Below are positions 28,059 to 37,290 of a stretch of 64,000 nucleotides of DNA, one piece after another. Numbering within the stretch: position 1 is the first letter of the stretch; each line of letters opens with the position of its first letter. The stretch spans positions 1 to 64,000 of the forward strand of contig NZ_JAGEVG010000003.1 of the NCBI RefSeq assembly GCF_017581925.1, given 5' to 3'. The stretch is from Gelidibacter pelagius (GTDB lineage Bacteria; Bacteroidota; Bacteroidia; Flavobacteriales; Flavobacteriaceae). The notes below the pieces were generated by a model. The model made no database searches and was not told the DNA's origin. It worked only from the letters and a program-made list of their open reading frames with translations. The position numbers were made by a program, and so were the translations under genes.

Positions 28059-31000
28059 ATGATTAAAAATTATTTTTCTACTATTTCATTTCTACTATTA
28101 TTTATCGGTCTTCATGGCTTTTCTAAAAACCTCCGCGATGGGAGTCGATGGAGCACTCCGGTTTCATTTGAATTGGTGTCTGTGCCACTATCTGATTTAC
28201 CTGACAATAGTTTCTATTATGGGTCATCAATAGATCATGCTGATTTTTTTGAGGACGTAAGTGAGATTTCGAGCTTGGCTGACGCTAAAATGTATTTTTC
28301 TCCTGAATGTCCTACTGAAGGCCAATCCTGTGATGACGGAAATTCAAATACTATCAATGATGCGTTAGATGCTGACTGTAATTGTGTGGGAGTTGCTATC
28401 GCCTTAGCTTGTGAGGAAACCGAGATCTCTTATCAAATAAATAACAGTGGCCCAAGACAAATTGGTGGAACGGAAATTACTGTTGGTGAAGGTGACACTG
28501 TTGAATTATTTGCCAATTTAGCAAATTATACGATAACAGGTCCAAACGGTGTCGTTGTGACCGCTAACACGATGAATGATATTCTTCCTTCTCAGGCTGG
28601 TACATATACTGTGAATACAGCCTTTAGAAGACAAACGGCAATTCCAAATGTAGTTTCAGTGAGCAGTCAACATACTACTACCGGTAATAATAGTATTTCA
28701 GCGGCATTTGATAATGACCCTACAACTTTCTGGCACAGTAACTATAACGACCCTGTTTCTAGATATCCTCATGAATTAGTGTTTGATATGGGGGCAGGCG
28801 CTGTGTTGTCTGGCTTCACTTATTTACCTAGGACTGGAAGTGGTGACGGCGATACAAATGGTAGAATTGGTACATATGATATTTATGTTAGTAACACACT
28901 TGGATCATGGGGTACTGCTGTAGTACAAAATGGAACATTCGCAAGCAATGATGCCTTAAAGACTGTAAGATTTACGCCAAGACAAGGACGTTATTTACGT
29001 TTTGTTGCAAAAACACCGGCAATAGCTAATCAAGTTTGGGCAACAGCTGCTGAACTATCTGTTTTGAGAGGTGCTACTGCCACAGCCAGTAGCGCATTAA
29101 GTATAAGCCCTTCTTCAAATGCTACTGACAATAATGACAATACTATCTGGCAAACTGCTTCAGGTGCAACGGGTTCTCCTTATATTACTTTAGATTTGGG
29201 GATCGAATCTAATGTTACCGGTATTGAGTATCTGCCACGTCAGTCAGGTACGACTGGTAGGATTACCTCCTATGAAGTCTTTATAAGTAATTCTTTGAGT
29301 AATTTTGGTACACGTGTCGGAACTGGCACATGGAGTTATACTAATAATGCAACAGGTTTAAAAACGGCTAGTTTTCCTGAAAAGAAGGGTCGTTACGTGA
29401 GACTTGTATCAACTACTGGTGCTGCTGCATCCGCCGCAGAATTTAGAGCCATTAGTTCAACCATCAATTTTCCGTGTGCCAAGACCATCCAGATCAATGT
29501 CGACAAAATAGAAACTTACACTTATACCGATGGCACTTGGTCTCCTACAACTCCAGTTGGAGTGGTTACTGCAAATGATAATATTACTATAGCTTCCGGT
29601 GACGCTGTGATTGCCACCAATATCACATTTAATAATTTAATTGTTGAACCTGGTGCATCTCTTACTGTAGATTCAGGTGCAATAGTAAATGCTACTACCA
29701 CAACTTTAAAGTCGAGATCAAATTCGTATTCTAGCTTAATCGTTAATGGTGAAATAAATGGTGTAGTTAATTATGGGCGCTGGGTCAATAAAATGGGTAC
29801 GGCTGCAGGTGGAGGCAATGATCTTATTTCCTCCCCATTGACAAATGCAAAATTTAACAATGCTTTTAGGATAGCCAATCCAAATTTACCTCAGAATCCA
29901 AGCCAACCTGGTGTTTTTGCGTTTGCACCATATAATGTAATATCTGGTGCTTATGAGAATTATAATATAGGTGCTGATTATTTAGGTGAATTTTCACTTA
30001 TTTCTGGCACTGGATATAGAGCTGCAACTATAGCTCTGACACCACAAACCGGCAACACCTTGACATTTACAGGAGAGGCTACTAAATCGGATGTAAATAT
30101 TGCTATTTCTGATGGTGGTTTGGGCGAAGCCTGGAACCTTATCGGAAACCCATATCCATCTTATTTAGATTTTAAAACTTTCTTTGATATCAACATTAAT
30201 GAATTTAGGCCTGACGGCGCTTATCAAGCTATTTATGGTTATAAAGGAAACTCTAGTGATTGGAATATTTTGAATTATGCCACTGCTGAAACAGATCAGT
30301 TAATTGCCCCTGGACAGGGATTCTTTGTTAAAGCCAAAGCAGGTGGAGGTAGTGTTCAATTTACTACAGCTATGAGAAGAAAGGGAGGTTCAGATGATTT
30401 TATTGTGGGTAGACCCGGAAGTTCATCAAGAGCATTAAGCAAGCTTAAATTGAGTAGCGCTTCTAAAGAAGTAACCACCAGTGTTTATTTTATTGATGGG
30501 ACTAGTAGAGGATTAGATGTTGGTTATGATGCTGCTGCCTATGCGGCTACTAAAGTTGATTTTGCAATATTTTCTAAGTTGTTAGAAGATAATTCAGGTC
30601 TTGATATCGCTATTCAGTCCTTACCATACACTGATTATAACGATGTGATCGTACCGTTGGGAATCAAGGCCAAAGCAGGAACAGAATTGAGCATCAGTAT
30701 TGATGAGCTCTCAACACTGCCATCAAACATTAAGGTGTACTTGGAAGATACCCAAAACAATACGCTTACTTTATTAAATGATGAAGCTTTTACTTTTAAG
30801 CCTACCACAAATTTAAATGGAGCTGACCGTTTTAATGTTCATTATTCGGCTAAAACGCTGTCCATTGATGATATGAGCGCAAATGATAATTTACGTATTT
30901 ATACAACAACATCACCTAAAACCTTGTTTATTACAGGGCAATTGTCCGGTCCAACAACAGCGCAACTTTATGATATACATGGACGATTGGTATTGGGTCA

Positions 31001-31121
31001 AGTTCTCAATATGAATACGACAGAGAATACCATGGATATCTCAACCATGAGCACGGGTGTTTATGTGGTAAAGCTTAATAATGAGCATCAATTTAAAACG
31101 CAAAAGCTGATCATTAAATAG
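28059..31121 (+). CDS. T9SS-secreted protein with a vestigial galactose-oxidase start and two F5/8C domains (third paralog)
   Basis: A 1020-residue secreted protein with a signal peptide of about 23 residues. Residues 25-82 align without gaps to the start of the first paralog's galactose-oxidase domain; W, F, the LPD, SS and HxDF positions coincide, 12 of 34 identical in the best stretch. The propeller then stops and a CDDG...CNCVG linker follows (84-112), so all copper and radical residues are absent. The Ig-like module, two consecutive F5/8C domains (about 194-337 and 338-465), the shared scaffold and a T9SS type A domain (about 941-1020) complete it. Probably a binding or adhesive derivative of an oxidase ancestor. 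Confidence 0.87.
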   Translation: MIKNYFSTISFLLLFIGLHGFSKNLRDGSRWSTPVSFELVSVPLSDLPDNSFYYGSSIDHADFFEDVSEISSLADAKMYFSPECPTEGQSCDDGNSNTINDALDADCNCVGVAIALACEETEISYQINNSGPRQIGGTEITVGEGDTVELFANLANYTITGPNGVVVTANTMNDILPSQAGTYTVNTAFRRQTAIPNVVSVSSQHTTTGNNSISAAFDNDPTTFWHSNYNDPVSRYPHELVFDMGAGAVLSGFTYLPRTGSGDGDTNGRIGTYDIYVSNTLGSWGTAVVQNGTFASNDALKTVRFTPRQGRYLRFVAKTPAIANQVWATAAELSVLRGATATASSALSISPSSNATDNNDNTIWQTASGATGSPYITLDLGIESNVTGIEYLPRQSGTTGRITSYEVFISNSLSNFGTRVGTGTWSYTNNATGLKTASFPEKKGRYVRLVSTTGAAASAAEFRAISSTINFPCAKTIQINVDKIETYTYTDGTWSPTTPVGVVTANDNITIASGDAVIATNITFNNLIVEPGASLTVDSGAIVNATTTTLKSRSNSYSSLIVNGEINGVVNYGRWVNKMGTAAGGGNDLISSPLTNAKFNNAFRIANPNLPQNPSQPGVFAFAPYNVISGAYENYNIGADYLGEFSLISGTGYRAATIALTPQTGNTLTFTGEATKSDVNIAISDGGLGEAWNLIGNPYPSYLDFKTFFDININEFRPDGAYQAIYGYKGNSSDWNILNYATAETDQLIAPGQGFFVKAKAGGGSVQFTTAMRRKGGSDDFIVGRPGSSSRALSKLKLSSASKEVTTSVYFIDGTSRGLDVGYDAAAYAATKVDFAIFSKLLEDNSGLDIAIQSLPYTDYNDVIVPLGIKAKAGTELSISIDELSTLPSNIKVYLEDTQNNTLTLLNDEAFTFKPTTNLNGADRFNVHYSAKTLSIDDMSANDNLRIYTTTSPKTLFITGQLSGPTTAQLYDIHGRLVLGQVLNMNTTENTMDISTMSTGVYVVKLNNEHQFKTQKLIIK

Positions 31122-31170
31122 AACTTGCAACAGAACTACTTAGTCATATTTAAAGAATAGAATAGATTAA

Positions 31171-31203
31171 AGCTGAACAATGACATCATTGTTCAGCTTT
31201 TTT
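31171..31203 (+). terminator. Terminator of the third paralog
   Basis: A 12-bp stem, AGCTGAACAATG with CATTGTTCAGCT, has a 4-base loop and a T run. The stem is the same as that after the first paralog. Confidence 0.85.
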
Positions 31204-31417
31204 AATTTATTGCTAATGAAGCCCAAAACTAAAATTGACGGGCACCAGGTTTTGTGTTGATCGCACCCACCAAACGGAAAACGGCGTTTTAAGGTCTTAT
31301 AACAACTCTATTTTATTGAAGATCGTCGCTTTTTTGTAAAGATGATATCGTCTTAAAGTCTGCTCATTATTTTACAATTTTCATGACTGCTAAATCGTAA
31401 ATCTGAAAATCAATCCT

Positions 31418-31425
31418 TATTTTTG
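31418..31425 (+). promoter_or_regulatory. -7 box of guaA, three bases before the ATG
   Basis: TATTTTTG is a full consensus -7 box. Transcription would start within a few bases of the guaA ATG, suggesting a leaderless mRNA. A -33 element is not obvious. Confidence 0.5.
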
Positions 31426-31428
31426 CGC

Positions 31429-32964
31429 ATGCAACATAACAAAGTCCTTATTTTAGATTTCGGATCGCAATACACCCAACTTATTGCGAGACGTGTTAGA
31501 GAACTCAATATATATTGTGAGATCCATCCATTCAATAAAATTCCAACAGAAATAGAAAGCTTTAAAGCGGTCATTTTATCTGGAGGGCCATCGTCTGTGA
31601 GAGCAGAGAATGCACCACATCCAGATTTATCAAAAATTAGAGGCCACATGCCGTTACTGGGCATATGTTATGGCGCCCAATATTTGTCCCATTTTTCTGG
31701 AGGATTGGTAGCACCTTCCGATTCGCGCGAGTATGGCAGGACGAATTTATCTTATATTAAGGTAAAAGAACCTCTGTTTAATCATATCGATACGGGCAGT
31801 CAAGTATGGATGAGCCATAGTGATACCATTAAAGATTTGCCCACAAACGGTCTGCTAATTGCAAGTACGAAGGACGTTGAAAATGCTGCTTTCATCATCG
31901 AAGGAGAGCAAACATATGGCATTCAATTCCATCCTGAAGTTTACCATTCTACGGATGGCAAGCAACTTTTGGAGAATTTTTTGGTCCATATAGCAAAATT
32001 GGAACAGGATTGGACACCACAGTCTTTTGTGGAAGAAACCGTGGAGGCTTTACAGGCACAAATTGGTGACGATAAAGTAGTTTTAGGTCTTTCTGGAGGT
32101 GTAGATTCTTCAGTGGCTGCAATTTTACTTCATAAAGCCATTGGCAAAAATTTGTATTGCATTTTTGTGAATAACGGATTACTTCGCAAGAACGAATTTG
32201 AAAGTGTCCTGACCCAATATGAAGGTATGGGCCTCAATGTAAAAGGTGTTGATGCTTCGGCACGTTTTTTGGATGCTCTTGCGGGTGTAAGCGATCCAGA
32301 GTTGAAACGTAAAGCTATTGGTCGTGTGTTCATTGAGGTTTTTGATGATGAAGCGCATCAAATTGAAGATGTAAAATGGTTGGCACAAGGCACTATCTAT
32401 CCAGATGTAATAGAAAGTGTTTCTGCAACTGGAGGCCCAAGTGCTACTATTAAAAGTCATCATAACGTTGGAGGTTTGCCTGATTTTATGAAACTTAAAA
32501 TAGTAGAGCCTTTAAGAGCATTATTTAAGGATGAGGTGAGACGGGTTGGTGCTTCCATGGAAATGGACGAAAACATCTTAGGTCGACATCCGTTTCCAGG
32601 GCCTGGATTGGCTATTCGTATTTTAGGCGATATTACTGCCGAAAAAGTACGTATCCTACAGGAGGTGGATGCGGTATTTATCAATAATCTTAAATCCTGG
32701 AATTTATACGATAAAGTATGGCAAGCGGGAGCAATCTTGTTGCCTGTAAATAGCGTTGGAGTGATGGGTGATGAGCGTACCTACGAAAAATGCGTTGCTC
32801 TAAGAGCGGTGGAAAGCACAGATGGTATGACTGCAGATTGGGTGAATTTACCGTATGAATTTTTGCAAAATACATCCAATGAAATAATAAATAAAGTAAA
32901 AGGCGTTAATAGAGTAGTCTATGACATTAGTTCTAAGCCGCCTGCAACTATTGAATGGGAATGA
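31429..32964 (+). CDS. guaA: GMP synthase (glutamine-hydrolysing)
   Basis: Converts XMP to GMP in purine synthesis; 511 residues. The N-terminal class I glutamine amidotransferase has nucleophile C80 (GICYGAQ) and the H168/E170 pair (FHPEV). The ATP-pyrophosphatase domain carries the P-loop GLSGGVDSS at about 221, and the C-terminal GMP synthase dimerisation domain ends at PPATIEWE, as in all family members. The ATG at 31429 matches the family N-terminus ([14 protein letters not shown] follows). A TTG two codons earlier falls inside the -7 box and is rejected. Confidence 0.96.
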   Translation: MQHNKVLILDFGSQYTQLIARRVRELNIYCEIHPFNKIPTEIESFKAVILSGGPSSVRAENAPHPDLSKIRGHMPLLGICYGAQYLSHFSGGLVAPSDSREYGRTNLSYIKVKEPLFNHIDTGSQVWMSHSDTIKDLPTNGLLIASTKDVENAAFIIEGEQTYGIQFHPEVYHSTDGKQLLENFLVHIAKLEQDWTPQSFVEETVEALQAQIGDDKVVLGLSGGVDSSVAAILLHKAIGKNLYCIFVNNGLLRKNEFESVLTQYEGMGLNVKGVDASARFLDALAGVSDPELKRKAIGRVFIEVFDDEAHQIEDVKWLAQGTIYPDVIESVSATGGPSATIKSHHNVGGLPDFMKLKIVEPLRALFKDEVRRVGASMEMDENILGRHPFPGPGLAIRILGDITAEKVRILQEVDAVFINNLKSWNLYDKVWQAGAILLPVNSVGVMGDERTYEKCVALRAVESTDGMTADWVNLPYEFLQNTSNEIINKVKGVNRVVYDISSKPPATIEWE

Positions 32965-32967
32965 ACA

Positions 32968-32987
32968 ATTCCTGCGAAGGCAGGAAT
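32968..32987. terminator. Hairpin directly after guaA
   Basis: ATTCCTGC and GCAGGAAT form an 8-bp stem with a 4-base loop starting three bases after the guaA stop. There is no T run, so it may be a weak terminator, an RNA-stability hairpin or a small dispersed repeat. Confidence 0.45.
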
Positions 32988-33074
32988 CTCATCAATAATA
33001 GAAAAACAAGAAGTTAAGAAATTCCATTCTTCCTTTTTGAAGAGGAGTTAGAACAGGAATATAAAACTATATCA

Positions 33075-34979
33075 ATGAAAAAACTCATTTTAATTTGTGT
33101 CATTACCTTGTCTTGCAGTTGGTTTGCCCATGCACAAAAGTTTAAAGCGCATACGGTAAAGCAAGGAGAAACTGTAGAGTCGATCGCAAAAAAATACCAA
33201 GTATCTGTTTCTGATATTTATGCCTTGAACCCGGATGCCAAGAAGAAATTGAATCTAAACTCAGTTTTGATCATTCCAAATGCAGCTGCTATTTCATCTG
33301 ATGCCACAACGGAAACCAAGGAGTTGATCGGTTATATATCCCATAAGGTAAAGCGCAAGGAAACACTCTATAGCCTTTCAAAAGAATACAATGTTGAAAT
33401 TGATGATATAAAAAAACACAATAAGCGCTTATATTCTGAGAATTTAAGAAGGGGTGATCAGATCAGGATTCCGAAGTACAAAACAGTAGTTTCAATGGTA
33501 ACACCAAGTAATGCCATTAAAACCTACAAGGTGCAACCTAAAGAAGGGAAATGGCGTGTGGCCTATAAATTTGGAATCACCGTTGCAGAATTGGAAACAT
33601 TGAATCCTGGTATGAACGAAGTACTACAGCCAGGAGACGAAATAAATGTGCCAAACACGACCGATGAAAAAGTCATTGATGACAGTTTTAATTATTACAC
33701 GGTCCAAAAAAGTGAAGGCTATTATCGTTTGAAGATAAAATTAGGTTTGACCCAAGAGGATTTGGAAAAACTTAATCCAGAATTAAAAATCGATGGATTA
33801 AAAGAAGGCATGGTTTTAAAAGTCCCTCATAATGTTACTGTTGGAGAAGTCGTTGGGCAAGTTGAAGAAACAAATCTCACTAAAAATTTAAGGAATTTAA
33901 AAACAAAGCAAATTGCGGTCATGTTGCCATTCCGCTTGAGTAGAGTGGATACAGATTCAGTTCAGGAAGCAAAAGAGATGATTAAAACAGATAGACGTCT
34001 GTCTGTTTCCCTCGATTTTCATTCGGGTGTTTTAATGGCTGTAGATTCAGCAAAACAATTAGGTATTTCTACCAGATTGAAGGTTTTTGATACTGAAGAT
34101 CAACTTTCTGAAATTTCTAAAATTTTGAATAGTAATGACTTTTCTAACTATGACGCGGTTATTGGGCCTTTAATGGCAAATAATTTAGACCGTGTGGCGC
34201 GAGCCTTGGAAAAGGATGGCGTTCCAGTAATTTCACCAATAACTAAACCAGAGCAATTGTATGGCAACGTTTTTCAAACCATTCCTGAACCACAGATGCT
34301 TGAAAAGGCCATCATTCAATTTGTGAAAGATGATGCATCGAAAGTCAATGTGGTCATCATAGCGGATCATTCAAAGAGAGAGAATAGTAATCGGTTGAAA
34401 TCTGAATTTCCAAGTGCAAAACAAATCTTCTCTCGAAAAAACGATGGCCGAGATGCTTATTATATAATGGCTACCGATTTAAGTGGCGCTTTTTCAAATG
34501 GCAAAAATTATGTCTTTTTGGAGACTGCCAACGAGGCTTTAGTGTCAAATGTAACGAGCATGCTAAATGGGTTGACCAATAGGAACCATGACATTATTTT
34601 GGTCACTACCAATAAAACCGATGCCTTTGAAGGCGCAAATGTGTCTAATTATCATTTAGCAAGTCTGAAATTTCACTATCCAAACATCCATAAAAGCTTG
34701 AATTCAGATCAACAGAATAGTTTTGTTAAATCATACAAGAGCAAATACGGTATTGAGCCAAATAAGTTTGCAGCGAGGGGCTTTGACCTTACATTAGATG
34801 TTCTTTTACGCTTGGCATCTGATGAAGATTTGTACAAGGCATCAAGCAATGCCGTTGAAACCCAATACACTGAAAATAAATTCAGATATGCTAAACAGTT
34901 GAATGGTGGTTATTACAACGAAGCCATTTATATTGTAAAATACACAAGTGATCTTACCATAGAAGAAGCAAAATTATGA
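33075..34979 (+). CDS. LysM repeat protein with a periplasmic-binding-like domain
   Basis: A 634-residue exported protein with a signal peptide ending WFAHA. Four LysM peptidoglycan-binding modules lie at about 24-70, 90-137, 148-195 and 208-255. The rest (about 275-625) resembles a type I periplasmic ligand-binding fold, as in amino acid binding proteins and the LpoA C-terminal domain (IAVMLPF, then YDAVIGPLMANN). It is probably anchored on peptidoglycan in the periplasm. A role in envelope maintenance is inference. Its stop overlaps the next start by four bases (ATGA). Confidence 0.85.
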   Translation: MKKLILICVITLSCSWFAHAQKFKAHTVKQGETVESIAKKYQVSVSDIYALNPDAKKKLNLNSVLIIPNAAAISSDATTETKELIGYISHKVKRKETLYSLSKEYNVEIDDIKKHNKRLYSENLRRGDQIRIPKYKTVVSMVTPSNAIKTYKVQPKEGKWRVAYKFGITVAELETLNPGMNEVLQPGDEINVPNTTDEKVIDDSFNYYTVQKSEGYYRLKIKLGLTQEDLEKLNPELKIDGLKEGMVLKVPHNVTVGEVVGQVEETNLTKNLRNLKTKQIAVMLPFRLSRVDTDSVQEAKEMIKTDRRLSVSLDFHSGVLMAVDSAKQLGISTRLKVFDTEDQLSEISKILNSNDFSNYDAVIGPLMANNLDRVARALEKDGVPVISPITKPEQLYGNVFQTIPEPQMLEKAIIQFVKDDASKVNVVIIADHSKRENSNRLKSEFPSAKQIFSRKNDGRDAYYIMATDLSGAFSNGKNYVFLETANEALVSNVTSMLNGLTNRNHDIILVTTNKTDAFEGANVSNYHLASLKFHYPNIHKSLNSDQQNSFVKSYKSKYGIEPNKFAARGFDLTLDVLLRLASDEDLYKASSNAVETQYTENKFRYAKQLNGGYYNEAIYIVKYTSDLTIEEAKL

Positions 34980-35377
34980 CCTCAAAAGTAGTTTACCTTG
35001 GCGATTTAAGAACGGAGTGTACACATATTAAATCGGGAGATGCATTTATCACCGACGCGCCAACTGATAATAACGGTAAGGGATTGGCGTTCTCTCCTAC
35101 GGACACTGTTGCTACTGGATTGGCAAGTTGTATGATGACCGTTATGGGCATCAAGGCGAGGGATATGGGTGTAGATATGACAGGTGCAACCTCTGAAGTC
35201 ACCAAAATCATGGCCAGCAATCCAAGACGGATTTCAAAAATTGAAGTAATCATGGATTTACCGTTCGAAACAGATGATAAAACAAGAAAAATTCTTGAAA
35301 ACACAGGTAGAACCTGCCCTGTCCTTTATAGTCTTCATCCAGACATAGAAAAAGCCATCACCTTTAAGTGGGCGTGA
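34976..35377 (+). CDS. OsmC-family peroxide-reducing protein
   Basis: A small cytoplasmic protein of 133 residues of the OsmC/Ohr superfamily. It has the two redox cysteines C52 (LASCMM) and C114 (GRTCPV) at family positions. Such proteins reduce organic peroxides. It starts inside the LysM gene (ATGA overlap) and its stop TGA shares a base with the following ATG, so three genes are translationally chained. Confidence 0.88.
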   Translation: MTSKVVYLGDLRTECTHIKSGDAFITDAPTDNNGKGLAFSPTDTVATGLASCMMTVMGIKARDMGVDMTGATSEVTKIMASNPRRISKIEVIMDLPFETDDKTRKILENTGRTCPVLYSLHPDIEKAITFKWA

Positions 35378-35922
35378 TGATTTACAAACTACTTTTTATT
35401 TTGGCATTGACCCTTATCGGATCATCCAGTAATGAAGATGTTTTGGAGTGGCAGGAAAATGTTCAACTCAAATGGTCAGATTTTAAAGGGGAACCCAAAG
35501 ATCTTGGAGATATTGTGGCCATAACATCCTCTGGAATTTCATTTAGGTTTTCCATTAAGGAAGGAAATGGTGAAGTGATAGGATTTGACACTCAAGTACA
35601 AGCCCATTTTTATCCAAAACGTTCTTGGGTGCATAAGAAAAAATCGTCTGACCATATTCTTGCCCATGAGCAATTGCATTTTGATATTACAGAATTACAT
35701 GCGCGTAAATTCAAAAAAGAAATCACCCAACTAAATATTTCCAAGGACATCAAACGAGATCTAAATAGTACGTATAAACGCATCAATAAAGAGATGACAG
35801 TCATGCAACATAGTTATGATATAGAATCGAACTACTCCAGAAATATTATTATGCAGGCTGCTTGGAAAATAAAGATAGATGACGCTTTGAAAGTCTATGA
35901 CGATTATAAAAAACATCCATAA
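35377..35922 (+). CDS. Exported HExxH protein, DUF922-like putative zinc protease
   Basis: A 181-residue protein with an N-terminal signal sequence (MIYKLLFILALTLIGSSS). The motif HEQLH (H97, E98, H101) with a following ELHARK is a zinc-metallopeptidase-type helix. WSDFKGEP near residue 35 is a pattern of DUF922-like proteins. Start at 35377 is preferred over the GTG at 35368 because it gives TGATG coupling with the OsmC gene and a clean signal peptide. Peptidase activity is inferred only from the motif. Confidence 0.75.
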   Translation: MIYKLLFILALTLIGSSSNEDVLEWQENVQLKWSDFKGEPKDLGDIVAITSSGISFRFSIKEGNGEVIGFDTQVQAHFYPKRSWVHKKKSSDHILAHEQLHFDITELHARKFKKEITQLNISKDIKRDLNSTYKRINKEMTVMQHSYDIESNYSRNIIMQAAWKIKIDDALKVYDDYKKHP

Positions 35923-35925
35923 CTT

Positions 35926-36156
35926 GTGATAGAACCCGATAAAAACTTCCTCATCAAACTTGCACATACCAAAATGCCTTTCGGCAAATATGAAGGGAGG
36001 TATCTAATTGAGTTGCCTGAGTATTATGTGGTTTGGTATCATAACAAAGGTTTTCCCAAGGGGCAACTTGGTCTGATGCTTGCAACCGTATATGAGCTAA
36101 AATTAAATGGTTTAGAGGACTTAATTCGGAACATAAAAAAGACGTATCCAAAGTAA
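35926..36156 (+). CDS. DUF3820 family protein
   Basis: A 76-residue protein matching the DUF3820 pattern: MPFGKYEGRYLIELPEYYVV near the N-terminus and a GQLGLML helix. It starts with GTG three bases after the previous stop. No ATG upstream of the conserved region is available except the internal one at MPFG. Function unknown. It belongs to the same compact transcription unit. Confidence 0.8.
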   Translation: MIEPDKNFLIKLAHTKMPFGKYEGRYLIELPEYYVVWYHNKGFPKGQLGLMLATVYELKLNGLEDLIRNIKKTYPK

Positions 36157-36192
36157 TTTTTTAACTTTAAAAATCTAAAAATTCTTTTCCCA

Positions 36193-37185
36193 ATGGATGC
36201 AGAATCAACTAAAAAGAAAAAGTCAGAGCATTTGGAAGAAAACTTCAAATTAAAGCACCTCCCTTCTTTATTTGTGAAAAGTTTCAAGACTTGGAATGAT
36301 GAGGATCCATTTCGTTTGAGTGCCGTTGTGGCGTATTATGCCGTGCTGTCTTTGCCTGGACTTATTGTTATTTTGATCAATATTGTGGGCAGTATTTGGG
36401 GCCCTGCTATTGTACAAGGTCAATTGACACAAGAGATTAGTGAAGTGTTAGGACAGGACGCTGCCGATATCATTAAAACAATCATTACCGAGACACTCAA
36501 TACGGAGAAGAATATTATTTCTACCCTTATTGGAATTGCCAGTATTATTTTTGGAGCCACAGGGGTGTTTTACCAATTACAGATTTCGCTCAATAAAATC
36601 TGGAAAGTAGATGGCTCAGAAAAATTCAGTTTCAAAAAATTGCTTACAGACCGTGCCAGAAGTTTTGCTTTTATATTGGTCATTGGGTTTTTATTGCTGA
36701 TTAGTTTTATAGTTTCTGCAATTTTAGGAGTGTTGAGTAATTATATAAAAGAAGTATTCCCACATATTGTACTCTATATTGCTTATTTGTTGGATTTGGT
36801 GCTGTCTGTGGCTGTTGTTACAACACTATTTGCTCTGATGTTCAAATACATGCCAGATGCAAAAATCAAATGGAAAACGGTGTGGATTGGTGCCTTTATC
36901 ACCGCGCTTCTCTTTACGCTTGGTAAGTATTTATTGGGTCTTTATTTTGGAACTGCCAATCCTGGATCAACTTATGGTGCCGCTGGGGGCATTGTTTTAG
37001 TCTTGCTTTGGGTGTCTTATTCGTGTCTCATCTTCTTTTTTGGAGCAGCGTTTACTAAAGAATTTTCAAAACAATATGGGCACGATTCGCATACAATTTC
37101 TGAAGTGCTTGAGCAAATTGAAAAAGAGGAGCGAGACTCCCAGAATAATCAAGATCCTCGAGACGACCTTACGAGTTATGACTAA
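36193..37185 (+). CDS. YihY/BrkB family inner membrane protein
   Basis: A 330-residue membrane protein with a basic cytoplasmic N-terminus (1-45), six transmembrane helices (about 45-290) and an acidic C-terminal tail. YYAVLSLPG near residue 50 and STYGAAGGIVLVLLWVSY near the last helices are typical of the YihY (formerly 'RNase BN') family. The molecular function is not established. Last gene of the guaA-proximal cluster. Confidence 0.9.
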   Translation: MDAESTKKKKSEHLEENFKLKHLPSLFVKSFKTWNDEDPFRLSAVVAYYAVLSLPGLIVILINIVGSIWGPAIVQGQLTQEISEVLGQDAADIIKTIITETLNTEKNIISTLIGIASIIFGATGVFYQLQISLNKIWKVDGSEKFSFKKLLTDRARSFAFILVIGFLLLISFIVSAILGVLSNYIKEVFPHIVLYIAYLLDLVLSVAVVTTLFALMFKYMPDAKIKWKTVWIGAFITALLFTLGKYLLGLYFGTANPGSTYGAAGGIVLVLLWVSYSCLIFFFGAAFTKEFSKQYGHDSHTISEVLEQIEKEERDSQNNQDPRDDLTSYD

Positions 37186-37199
37186 GGAATGGTCTTTTC

Positions 37200-37238
37200 G
37201 ATCAAGGCAAGCCTCGCGGTATTAAAACCCACTAGTGG
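37200..37238 (+). repeat. Dispersed repeat family A, copy 2
   Basis: GATCAAGGCAAGCCTCGCGG followed by TATTAAAACCCACTAGTGG. Matches 13002-13039 (minus) and 58882-58921 (plus). Sits 14 bases after the YihY stop. Confidence 0.7.
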
Positions 37239-37265
37239 AAATCATTCGTCTTAAAATTTAAAACT

Positions 37266-37273
37266 TATCTTTG
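37266..37273 (+). promoter_or_regulatory. -7 box of era
   Basis: TATCTTTG, full consensus, 17 bases before the era ATG. Confidence 0.6.
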
Positions 37274-37290
37274 TAAAAATTATCAATAAG

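Larger units (their letters stand above)
31122..31428. other. Gap between the third paralog and guaA
   Basis: Holds the paralog terminator at 31171-31203 and the guaA -7 box at its right edge. Nothing else recognisable. Confidence 0.5.
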
